Source of the DNA: CAWBBA01 sp963729795
Lineage (GTDB): Bacteria; Desulfobacterota; Desulfomonilia; Desulfomonilales; Desulfomonilaceae
DNA: 64,000 nt
Reading direction: 5' to 3'
Assembly (NCBI GenBank): GCA_963729795.1
Contig: CAVSPC010000039.1
Location: 1 to 64,000 of the forward strand
Below the pieces are notes generated by a model. The model was not told where the DNA came from. It saw only the letters and a list, made by a program, of their open reading frames with translations, and ran no database searches. Positions 28,658 through 36,460 of this stretch are shown here, piece by piece. The translations under genes were made by a program, and so were the position numbers. How positions within the stretch are numbered: position 1 is the first letter of the stretch; each line of letters starts with the position of its first letter.

Positions 28658-29440
28658 CTAATTACGAAGAACGAGCCTCAATGCGCTGATACCTTCTTTT
28701 GACTTTAGATGTTTCACTAGCTCGTCCGCTTTCTTTTCCGAAGAAAAATTCCCCAGGTAGAGGCGATAAATAACACCAGCGTTGGGCCTTGCCACGGGCC
28801 TCAATGTGACATCATATCCGCGGACTTTCCATTTGAGGGCCCACTGTTGGGCTATGGCAGGCTGTGTAAAAGCGCCTACCTGAACCGTGTAGGTCTTTCC
28901 CCCGGAACCGGCCTTTGGCAGCCGGTTCTGCTGAGTCGGCGCGCATGTAGGTTTGCCGAGGCCCGTTTTGGGTTGCTTCTGATCCTGCTCTCCGGGCTTT
29001 CCAGGCTCTTTGGAAATCTCAGCCGCGTTCGCGCTCGGTTCAGTAGAGATGGACCCGGTTTGTTGATTCGGGTCGGATCTGCCTTTTCCGTTCCCAGGAC
29101 TTTGATCGTCCTGCATGGTCAGTTGCCTATAGAAAGTCACCTCAGGGGGAACGTCTATGGCACTTTTGTTGCTCAACAAAGGGACTTCAGATGAAGCAGG
29201 GTAAGGTTGGGTCGGAATTGCGGGACCCACACTCACGCCTTTGTTGGAGCGATCACGGATGAGCCGCACATCCAGAATCCCCAAAACTATCATGACGATG
29301 ACTGAGGCTGCCACAGCCAATCCCAATGGACCGTTTTTTGGCGGCTGATTGTCGCCACCGGGTATAGGTCTTCGGGGCTTCTTTTCTGCCGGCTTGAGGA
29401 TTCTTATCAGTCGCTTTCTTAATTCCATCCCTATTTTCAC
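28658..29440 (-). CDS. SPOR-domain membrane protein
   Basis: 260 residues. A basic cytoplasmic stretch precedes one membrane helix (GLAVAASVIVMIVLGILDV, residues about 38-57). A long Pro/Ser/Gly-rich periplasmic linker follows. The C-terminal 75 residues form a SPOR domain: YTVQVGAFTQPAIAQQWALK, then YRLYLGNFSSEKKADELVKH. SPOR domains bind denuded peptidoglycan at the division site. The GTG start at 29440 overlaps the argS stop; ATG 29428 is an alternative. It is probably co-transcribed with argS. Confidence 0.88.
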   Translation of the reverse strand: MKIGMELRKRLIRILKPAEKKPRRPIPGGDNQPPKNGPLGLAVAASVIVMIVLGILDVRLIRDRSNKGVSVGPAIPTQPYPASSEVPLLSNKSAIDVPPEVTFYRQLTMQDDQSPGNGKGRSDPNQQTGSISTEPSANAAEISKEPGKPGEQDQKQPKTGLGKPTCAPTQQNRLPKAGSGGKTYTVQVGAFTQPAIAQQWALKWKVRGYDVTLRPVARPNAGVIYRLYLGNFSSEKKADELVKHLKSKEGISALRLVLRN

Positions 29441-31107
29441 ATCCGATCCGGAGCGGTCACCCCGAGAATGCTCAGGCCGTTAGCCACCACTTGGCGAACA
29501 GCCTCCACAAGGTAGAGCCGGGCCTTTTTCAGTCGTGTATCCTCTGTCAACACTCTGTTGTCGTGATAGTAGGGGTGAAAGAGCTCTGCCAGGTCCATGA
29601 GATAGAAAGTAATTCGATGAGGTTCCAATGCTTCGGCTGCTTCGGAGAGCGTATCGGGGAAGTCCGCGAGATGTTTCATTATTTTCTGCTCTTCTGGCAG
29701 CGAGAGAGCGGTAAGATCGGGATCGGTCATTTCCGTGTCTATGTTTCTTTCCTGGGCAATTCGGAAAATGCTGGCGACGCGAGCATGAACGTACTGAACG
29801 TAGTAAACCGGGTTATCACGGGATTGCTTTTTGGCCAGGTCCAGGTCGAAGTCAAGGTGGCTATCGCAGCGTTTTGTCAAGAAAAAGAAACGAGCTGCAT
29901 CAGGCCCAACTTCTTCCAAAACCTCCCGCAAGGTAATGAATTCCGCCGAGCGTGTTGACATTGAGATCTTTTGGCCTTCGCGAACGAGATTCACAAACTG
30001 CACTAAGAGCACTTTCAGCACATCAGGCGGGTAGCCGAGGGCCTCTATCGCAGCGCGAACTCGAGGCACATACCCGTGATGATCCGAACCCCAGATATCC
30101 ACCAACAGGTCGAACCCCCGGCGCAGTTTGTTCTCATGATAAGCGGCATCCGCCGCGAAATAGGTGGGTTCACCCGTCGCTCGGACCAGTACCCTGTCCT
30201 TTTCGTCCTGCTTCTCATCCATGCCGAACCAGAGGGCGCCTTCGTGCTCTTCCACTCTGCCGCGTCGTCGAAGTTCGTTCAGTGTGGCCGCTATAGCCCC
30301 GCTCTGATGCAGATTCTTTTCGCTGAAATATCGATCGTACCTCACTCCGAAAAGGCTAAGATCGTCCTTGATACCCTGCAATATCCGATCGCATGCGTAT
30401 TGTGCCGCCAAATCTATCGCCTCATCTTCCGGAACCTCCAGTAGCTTATTGCCGAGAGGCGTATCGAGGAGGTGCGCAGCCATCTCCCGTATGTAATCGC
30501 CTCGATAATGATTCTCGGGAAATTCGATCTCTTCCCCCGACAATTCCCTGCAGCGGACTAGCAAGGACCTCCCCAGGATTTTCATCTGGTTGCCGGCGTC
30601 ATTGACGTAGTATTCAGTTTCCAGCTTATACCCGCAAGTTTTGAGAAGCCGCGCTAGAGTGTCGCCAACTGCGGCTCCTCTGCCGTGTCCGACATGGAGA
30701 GGCCCTGTGGGGTTCGCGCTAACAAATTCGAGCAGCACTCGAGGCCCGTCCAGCTCTACCGCGCACCCATATCGCTCCTTTTCCCTGTGAATAGTATGGA
30801 GAACTTCATGCCATACATTAGGAGCGAGAAAGAAATTCATGAAGCCTGGCCCCGCTATCTCGCATCCTGCAAGAACCTCAGAGTCTTTTGTCAAATTGTC
30901 CTTGATCGTTGCGGCCAGTTCGCGAGGCTTAAGACCTGCCGCATTGGCCAACACAAGCGCGGCATTGGTGGCATAATCGCCAAAACGAGGATCCTTACTG
31001 CGAGAGACTTCCACATTGATGGACTCTACATTCGGCAGAGACACTCTTTTTTGCTTATCAGCTTTGGCTATGGCCTCTCGGACGAGAGTCCTAACAACTT
31101 CCTTCAT
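29437..31107 (-). CDS. argS: Arginine-tRNA ligase
   Basis: 556 residues, normal for ArgRS. The N-terminal additional domain is followed by the class I signature ANPTGPLHVGHGRGAAVGDT near residue 130. Other marks: YYVNDAGNQMKILGRSL, VDIWGSDHHGYVPR, GQKISMSTRSAEF in the KMSKS position, and the anticodon-binding end with YLVEAVRQVVANGLSILGV. It charges tRNA-Arg. The stop overlaps the GTG of the SPOR gene. Confidence 0.97.
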   Translation of the reverse strand: MKEVVRTLVREAIAKADKQKRVSLPNVESINVEVSRSKDPRFGDYATNAALVLANAAGLKPRELAATIKDNLTKDSEVLAGCEIAGPGFMNFFLAPNVWHEVLHTIHREKERYGCAVELDGPRVLLEFVSANPTGPLHVGHGRGAAVGDTLARLLKTCGYKLETEYYVNDAGNQMKILGRSLLVRCRELSGEEIEFPENHYRGDYIREMAAHLLDTPLGNKLLEVPEDEAIDLAAQYACDRILQGIKDDLSLFGVRYDRYFSEKNLHQSGAIAATLNELRRRGRVEEHEGALWFGMDEKQDEKDRVLVRATGEPTYFAADAAYHENKLRRGFDLLVDIWGSDHHGYVPRVRAAIEALGYPPDVLKVLLVQFVNLVREGQKISMSTRSAEFITLREVLEEVGPDAARFFFLTKRCDSHLDFDLDLAKKQSRDNPVYYVQYVHARVASIFRIAQERNIDTEMTDPDLTALSLPEEQKIMKHLADFPDTLSEAAEALEPHRITFYLMDLAELFHPYYHDNRVLTEDTRLKKARLYLVEAVRQVVANGLSILGVTAPDRM

Positions 31108-31213
31108 TAGGAACTTACCTCAAGTATGTTTCATCATACCAGCATGTTATCGTAATTTAACATAATGTTGCTTTGACAACGGCGCGTATCTCATTGCGTC
31201 CGCTGCACCGTTA

Positions 31214-31384
31214 TCACTTATCCACTTCTCTCTTCTCTGTTTCTTCCTGTGAGCAAGGCGGTTTCAGGGTAACGTCCCGGGTAAAATCTGGACACCGAGT
31301 CGTAGTGGAGCCGTCCATAGAGAATTTCTTGTTGCATGTCTGTCTCCACGCACACGTTACGCATATAGTATGTCCGCTATCCAT
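31214..31384 (-). CDS. Small Cys-rich protein (56 residues)
   Basis: A 56-codon gene with AAAGGAG at good spacing before ATG 31384. The protein begins MDSGHTICVTCAWRQTCNKK, continues FSMDGSTTTRCPDFTRDVTL and ends with a charged tail. Four Cys (CxxC-x5-C ... C) form a likely metal or Fe-S site. The CxxCAWRxxCxKKF...CxDFxRDV pattern looks like a recurring small protein of sulfate-reducing and syntrophic deltaproteobacteria. No function is known to me. It lies upstream of argS on the same strand. Confidence 0.72.
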   Translation of the reverse strand: MDSGHTICVTCAWRQTCNKKFSMDGSTTTRCPDFTRDVTLKPPCSQEETEKREVDK

Positions 31385-31690
31385 GATTTGCTCCTTTGCC
31401 TAGAATTGAATTATCAATTCTAAGGCTTATGGTCAAGGTCTTTCGTCGAGCTTTAGCCATTCCTTAGTCAGGAGAGCAGAACCGGGCTGATCGTTCGGGG
31501 GCGGCAAAGGCTCACGAAAAAGTTGTGAGATCGGCGGAACTTTTTGCCGAAACTCCATTTCCTAATGTATGCAACCTATGAACAGAAGTTAAGAGGAGTT
31601 TTCACGAGTTCAACGGCCCTGGATACAAGGCGAGAATGAACTGGATGACTTTTCAGCTTTCTGGTAGAACAGAATCTGAAGGAGTGGATT
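31385..31690. other. 306-base divergent intergenic region
   Basis: Separates the small Cys-rich gene (minus) from the gene at 31691 (plus). No gene, hairpin or clear promoter seen. Confidence 0.3.
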
Positions 31691-32500
31691 ATGGACTTTA
31701 TCAATCCGAATAAAATTCGCCTGGTTCCAGGCCAGAGCATCGAGGCCATGTTTGCGCCGCGTCCGAACAATCCCGGCGAGGTAGGCTTTTTCATGCGTTC
31801 TTCATCCGGGCTCATTCGACGAAACGGGGATTTGGAAATAGAGCAGCGTGCCGGTCTCGTCAAGTTTGACGACGTATTCCTCGTGCTCACCATGCTCAGA
31901 ATAGAAGGCGATGAGGAAGAGCTTTTTGACATCTGGTGGAATTACTATGCCCGCGAAGGATTGGAACACTTTCGTCGCATGGCGGAACAGGAAGAGATAA
32001 CGATTCACTTCTACAACGAGGAAGCACAAGCCTTCTCAGTCAACAGAGAAAACGGCTTCCGGAAGTTTTTCGGTTCTGTTCCGGACGTTATTAAAAAGTC
32101 CCGCAAATGGACGGACATTGAGTTTGATCGAGCTGTAAGGGGATTCTGCGCGCAATCCTATCCAAAGGAGAATCTCTGGGAGATGATCAAATTTCGGCCG
32201 GACGTTCCGGAAAGTGAACCTGACCGAATTCACGATATCGAGGACTATCCTGAACCCATTCCCGACGGTCTGAGGCCGTTCTACATATATCTCCCCGACA
32301 AAGGGCACTGCATCCGGATAATTCCTTCAATGTTGGAGGACCAGGCCGCAAAGCAGGACCCGGACAAATATCTCTACCCTGCCCCGGTCAAAACCGTGCT
32401 GCGCTGTGGGATTAGATGGATGCAGGGATATCCGGTGGCGCCGATTCCTTTCATTCCAGGTCACGGGCTGGCCGTTCCCCCAGACGACACCGAATACTGA
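31691..32500 (+). CDS. Hypothetical protein (269 residues)
   Basis: No family recognised. It starts MDFINPNKIRLVPGQSIEAM with GGAG at good spacing. The protein is soluble, acidic and aromatic-rich, with no signal peptide, membrane segment or Cys motif. Segments such as DIWWNYYAREGLEHFRRMAE and DIEFDRAVRGFCAQSYPKE look like a globular alpha/beta fold; a Pro-rich C-terminus ends in VAPIPFIPGHGLAVPP. It stands alone between divergent and convergent neighbours. Codon use resembles that of neighbours, so there is no sign of recent transfer. Confidence 0.8.
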   Translation: MDFINPNKIRLVPGQSIEAMFAPRPNNPGEVGFFMRSSSGLIRRNGDLEIEQRAGLVKFDDVFLVLTMLRIEGDEEELFDIWWNYYAREGLEHFRRMAEQEEITIHFYNEEAQAFSVNRENGFRKFFGSVPDVIKKSRKWTDIEFDRAVRGFCAQSYPKENLWEMIKFRPDVPESEPDRIHDIEDYPEPIPDGLRPFYIYLPDKGHCIRIIPSMLEDQAAKQDPDKYLYPAPVKTVLRCGIRWMQGYPVAPIPFIPGHGLAVPPDDTEY

Positions 32501-32523
32501 TGCACAGCGGACAACTGCGCGAA

Positions 32524-32967
32524 TCACTTCTGCCCGCTTTTTAACTCTCGAAGTTCCTTGTTGCAGCGGCGAAGGTCGCGGTAAAGTTCATCCACTTTCT
32601 TCGCGTCCGCCTCATGGCCGGAAGGGGCTGTTTCCAAGGCATTAATTTCGCTTCTGAGCTTTTGACACTCCAGGTTTTTTATCACATCCGGTTTGCAGGC
32701 ATCTTGGCAGCCCTTACTTTTGTCCTCCAACTCCATGAGCTTCTTTCTCAAGTTGTTGATGTCACTTCTTATTTCTGTGACCTTCTGAAAAGCCTTTTTC
32801 TTGAACTCGGCTTCCAGCGCCTTCTCTTTTTCTGTCAACTGCTGCTGAGCAACGGCCTTGATCTTGTCAAGCTCCTGACATTCTTCGCATGTTGCGGAGC
32901 GGGCCGAAGCGGCTCCCCATACGAGGCAGGCGATGCTGATCATGCAAATGGCTGTCCAGCGAATCAA
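32524..32967 (-). CDS. Secreted coiled-coil protein with conserved Cys
   Basis: 147 residues. The signal peptide is MIRWTAICMISIACLVWGAA, cleaved near SARS/ATC. The mature part is a long Lys/Glu/Leu coiled coil with Cys at ATCEECQELD, KGCQDAC and KNLECQKL, and RRCNKELRELK at the end. These may form disulfide bonds in the periplasm. The start is TTG 32967, which has AAAGGAG upstream. No family is recognised. It overlaps nothing and faces the gene at 31691 convergently. Confidence 0.75.
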   Translation of the reverse strand: MIRWTAICMISIACLVWGAASARSATCEECQELDKIKAVAQQQLTEKEKALEAEFKKKAFQKVTEIRSDINNLRKKLMELEDKSKGCQDACKPDVIKNLECQKLRSEINALETAPSGHEADAKKVDELYRDLRRCNKELRELKSGQK

Positions 32968-33122
32968 ATCTCATCTCCTTTGACGCACTGTGTAATTTCC
33001 ACGGCTTGCCTTGACATCCTAACGCAATATGGATTGCATATTCAAATATAATATTGAAGAGTCGGAAAGACGCTAACCTGCGATCGGAACTGCAAGCCCC
33101 GTTCTGAGGGCCGGGGTAGAGA

Positions 33123-33150
33123 TTGACTCCTGAGTGAAATCGACTATACT
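33123..33150 (+). promoter_or_regulatory. Sigma-70-type promoter for the kor-hdr operon
   Basis: TTGACT, 16-base spacer, TATACT, ending 36 bases before the ATG at 33186, which also has GGAG. Both boxes differ from consensus by one base. Confidence 0.6.
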
Positions 33151-33185
33151 TAAAAGCTGCGAATCGCTTTCCGTGGAGATAAATT

Positions 33186-33524
33186 ATGAAATTCTGGCGG
33201 CTGCCGTTGGATGCTGAGGCCCATTCGATACCCCACGGCAGGGTCCACATTATACAGAATCGGTGTAAAGGCTGCGGGTTTTGCATCGAATTCTGCCCTA
33301 ACGAGTGTTTAAAGCAGAGCAAAGGTTTTAACACCAAGGGATACCACCCGCCGGAATTGATCTTCCAGGCTGAGGACTGCGTTGAATGTGGCCTATGCAG
33401 TCTCATCTGTCCTGAATTCGCCATCTGGACCGAACTGAAGGAAGCCAAGAAGATCACGGAAGATGACATACAAAGAGTCACCACAAGATACTCCCGGAAG
33501 GACACCAGGTACGTTAAGCGATAG
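33186..33524 (+). CDS. korD: 2-oxoacid:ferredoxin oxidoreductase delta subunit (2x[4Fe-4S] ferredoxin)
   Basis: 112 residues with two Cys clusters: CKGCGFCIEFCPNECLKQ and CVECGLCSLICPEFAIW, the pattern of two 4Fe-4S clusters. In KorDABC enzymes this subunit carries electrons from the thiamine pyrophosphate centre to ferredoxin or a partner complex. It is the first gene of the plus-strand operon, 225 bases before korA. GGAG lies upstream of the ATG. Confidence 0.9.
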   Translation: MKFWRLPLDAEAHSIPHGRVHIIQNRCKGCGFCIEFCPNECLKQSKGFNTKGYHPPELIFQAEDCVECGLCSLICPEFAIWTELKEAKKITEDDIQRVTTRYSRKDTRYVKR

Positions 33525-33749
33525 CCGTTCACCTCGCTATTAGCTATTATGCTACCTTCGCAGGGTTATCCCGCTTTGCGCAGGCCAAATAACTGATCAC
33601 CGCGCGGTGCCGTGACCGTCCTTTTTCAGGCCGGACGAGAATTGTGCCGGAGCCGATCAGTTAAGATATGCCCTGCCCACTGTAGGATTAATCGCGGGCT
33701 CGACGGATTTTTTGGCTTCTGCCGGGCTCTGAATCATTAGGATTAATAC

Positions 33750-34898
33750 ATGAATGATAAAGACCTCCTCACAGGTGAGCATTTTCTCCACGGGGATGCG
33801 GCATGCGCCGAAGGCGGCTTGGCCGCAGGGTGTCGGTTTTTTGCGGGATATCCCATTACTCCAGCCACCGAGATAGCCGAACGTATGGCCCGCAGACTCC
33901 CTGAGGTCGGTGGAGTCTACATACAAATGGAAGATGAGATGGGTTCGATGGCTGCCATTCTGGGCGCTTCGTGGGGTGGGATGAAGTCGATGACTTCGAC
34001 CTCGGGACCGGGATTTTCTCTCATGATGGAGAATATAGGTCTGGGAATGATGACCGAAACCCCCTGCGTAGTGGTCAACGTTCAGCGCGGAGGGCCTTCC
34101 ACGGGTCTGCCCACACTTGTTGGCCAGGCCGATGTCATGCAAGCAAGATGGGGTGCCCATGGTGATTACGGATGCATTGCCCTTGCCCCCGCATCTCCCC
34201 AGGACTGCTTTGATCTTGCCGTGCAGGCATTCAACCTCGCAGAGATTTATAGACAGCCGGTTTTTGTCATGGCAGACGAAGTAATAGGACACATGACCGA
34301 AAAGGTGGTTATACCGAGACGGGAAGATCTTCAGGTGGTACAACGCCCAAAGCCTGCACAAAGACCGGCGGATTACCTGCCGTTTGACAGTGCGGGACCG
34401 CTGCCCGCTCCAATGGCCGTGGCAGGCCAGGGATACCATGTTCACGTCACGGGCCTTACTCATGATGAACGTGGGTACCCTGTGATAACTGATACGGTAC
34501 AGGAGCGAAACATTCGTCATATCGTGGACAAAATTCGCAAAAACGCGCACAAGATCATCCAGGTTGAAATGATTGGGCTGGATGACGCGCAGGTGGTCGT
34601 GGTGGCTTATGGCTGCACAGCCAGAGTAGCACGCCAGGCTGTCGAGGATTTGAGATCGCGCGGCCACAAAGTAGGTCTGGTACGGCTCATTACGGTGTGG
34701 CCGTTCCCGTCCAAACTCATTCGCGAACTATCGGAGAGGGTGAGGGCGTTCATAGTCCCGGAAATCAATTACGGCCAAATGGCCTATGAAGTGGACCGTA
34801 GCGCGGGCGGGAACGCGGAAGTCGTTTTGATGGCCCTTATGGGCGGATCTATTCATACGCCTGGCGAGATTGCCGACGCGGTGGGCGAGTACTTGTGA
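33750..34898 (+). CDS. korA: 2-oxoacid:ferredoxin oxidoreductase alpha subunit
   Basis: 382 residues. The N-terminal domain (GDAACAEGGLAAGCRFFAGY, PITPATEIAERMA) and SMTSTSGPGFSLM with VVVNVQRGGPSTGLPT are the alpha-subunit segments of the 2-oxoglutarate branch. The C-terminal transketolase-like domain ends in IVPEINYGQMAYEVDRSAG. It oxidatively decarboxylates a 2-oxoacid, most likely 2-oxoglutarate, to acyl-CoA and reduced ferredoxin together with KorB and KorC. The ATG at 33750 has only AGGA upstream. Confidence 0.93.
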   Translation: MNDKDLLTGEHFLHGDAACAEGGLAAGCRFFAGYPITPATEIAERMARRLPEVGGVYIQMEDEMGSMAAILGASWGGMKSMTSTSGPGFSLMMENIGLGMMTETPCVVVNVQRGGPSTGLPTLVGQADVMQARWGAHGDYGCIALAPASPQDCFDLAVQAFNLAEIYRQPVFVMADEVIGHMTEKVVIPRREDLQVVQRPKPAQRPADYLPFDSAGPLPAPMAVAGQGYHVHVTGLTHDERGYPVITDTVQERNIRHIVDKIRKNAHKIIQVEMIGLDDAQVVVVAYGCTARVARQAVEDLRSRGHKVGLVRLITVWPFPSKLIRELSERVRAFIVPEINYGQMAYEVDRSAGGNAEVVLMALMGGSIHTPGEIADAVGEYL

Positions 34899-34937
34899 TA
34901 AATTTCCCTGTTTCACTACAGTTTTCCTGGAGACCCC

Positions 34938-35861
34938 ATGAAAGTACGTCTCAGAGAGCTGCAACCGTTTGACAAAGCGGCTGAGGACGAGGCCATACAA
35001 AGGGAACATGGCCTTCACCCTGACGACAAGTATTTAAAACCCGGTAGAATCCCGCATATCTGGTGCCCCGGATGCGGTCTAGGTGTCGTACTGACCTGTT
35101 TTATCGAAGCCATCAGGCGCAAAGGTATTCCCGTAGATCAATGTGCGGTGGTGTCCGGCATTGGTTGTACGGGCAGAGTGGCCGGGTACCTTGATATGGA
35201 CACGTACCATACCACTCATGGTCGGGCCATACCTTTTGCGACCGGCTTAGCTCTGGCAAAGCCGGATCTTCATGTGACGGTCTTTTCGGGAGATGGCGAT
35301 CTTTTCGCGATCGGCGGGAATCATCTGATCCATGGGGCTCGCCGCAACATCAATCTGAAAGTCCTGTGTGTAAACAACTTCAACTTCGGTATGACGGGCG
35401 GTCAGGTCGCACCCACTACTCCCCTCGAAGCGAAAACCTCCACTACCCCTACGGGAAATGCCGAGCCGGGCTTCAATTTGCCTTATCTCGCACACGCGGC
35501 CGGAGCAATCTACGTGGCACGGTGGACTACATACCACCCGAGACAACTCGTTCATTCGATAAGCCAGACCTTTGATAAGAGGGGATTCACCTTTATCGAG
35601 ACCATCGCGCCGTGTCCCACCGGGTACGGCAGGCCCAACAAACTCGGTTCCGGACTCGACGAGATGCGGTATTATCGGGAGATGTCCGAGGTCTGCAATG
35701 GCGCGGATCTCAGCCAAGCCGAGATCCGCCTTAAGGAAAAGATCTTGGTAGGAACCTTCATCAATACGGAGCGGCCTGATTTCACGGAAAATTATAACAA
35801 CAAGGTCGTAGCCAGGGTAAAGGCTAAAGGTAAAAGCAAGGAGAAGGGCAGAGCCGCATGA
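34938..35861 (+). CDS. korB: 2-oxoacid:ferredoxin oxidoreductase beta subunit
   Basis: 307 residues, the TPP-binding subunit. IWCPGCGLGVVLTCFIEAIR carries the cluster Cys; CAVVSGIGCTGRVAGYLDMD and VFSGDGDLFAIGGNHLIHGA form the TPP/Mg motif (GDG...N), followed by NNFNFGMTGGQVAPTTPL. GGAG precedes the ATG, and the stop overlaps korC in ATGA. The tail is Lys-rich (KGKSKEKGRAA). Confidence 0.95.
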   Translation: MKVRLRELQPFDKAAEDEAIQREHGLHPDDKYLKPGRIPHIWCPGCGLGVVLTCFIEAIRRKGIPVDQCAVVSGIGCTGRVAGYLDMDTYHTTHGRAIPFATGLALAKPDLHVTVFSGDGDLFAIGGNHLIHGARRNINLKVLCVNNFNFGMTGGQVAPTTPLEAKTSTTPTGNAEPGFNLPYLAHAAGAIYVARWTTYHPRQLVHSISQTFDKRGFTFIETIAPCPTGYGRPNKLGSGLDEMRYYREMSEVCNGADLSQAEIRLKEKILVGTFINTERPDFTENYNNKVVARVKAKGKSKEKGRAA

Positions 35862-36460
35862 CCGCGAAACAGGAAATAAGACTGGCAGGTTTCGGCGGGC
35901 AAGGGATCATACTTTCAGGACACATCCTGGGTAAGGCCGCGGCACTCTTCGAGAACAAGAATGCGGTCTTCACTCAAAGTTACGGTCCGGAAGCTCGCGG
36001 TGGATCTTGCAGCGCGGATGTAGTGATATCAGATGAAGTAATCCATTACCCTAAGGTAGAACAGCCGGTCGTACTCGTCCTGATGAGTCAGGGAGCTTGG
36101 GAGACGTACGGTGGTTCTATCCGCCCCGGGGGGACATTGATTTTGGATGAAGACCTTGTCTTGTTGTATAGAGAGCCAAAGGGCATAACCATTTATAGAG
36201 TCCCCTGCACCCGTATTGCCGAAGAATTGGGTAGGACCATTGTAGCAAACATCGTTATGCTCGGCGCTGTAGCAGCTCTGGGCGGAGTGGTGACTTACGA
36301 ATCCATGAAAGAGTCCGTTCTGGCTTCGATCCCGCCTGGAACAGAGGATCTGAATACTTCCGCTTTTGATAAAGGCTTTGAGTACGGCGAAAGGCTAATA
36401 AAGCGGGCTGGCGCGAAGACACAAAGCCCGGAGGCTTCTCGGAGGAAACGGTCCAATTGA
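35858..36460 (+). CDS. korC: 2-oxoacid:ferredoxin oxidoreductase gamma subunit
   Basis: 200 residues with the gamma-subunit start IRLAGFGGQGIILSGHILGK and TQSYGPEARGGSCSADVVIS, the CoA-binding domain of the enzyme. It overlaps korB by four bases and its stop overlaps the TTG of the hdrA gene in TTGA, with GGAGGA upstream, so translation is coupled straight into the Hdr genes. That makes a functional link between Kor and Hdr likely. Confidence 0.93.
   Translation: MTAKQEIRLAGFGGQGIILSGHILGKAAALFENKNAVFTQSYGPEARGGSCSADVVISDEVIHYPKVEQPVVLVLMSQGAWETYGGSIRPGGTLILDEDLVLLYREPKGITIYRVPCTRIAEELGRTIVANIVMLGAVAALGGVVTYESMKESVLASIPPGTEDLNTSAFDKGFEYGERLIKRAGAKTQSPEASRRKRSN

Noticed and set aside
33657..34667. 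Long antisense frame opposite korA
   Set aside because: Shadow of a strong coding frame; low-complexity His/Ser/Arg-rich translation. The same applies opposite hdrA (36490-37425) and mrp (40677-41573).
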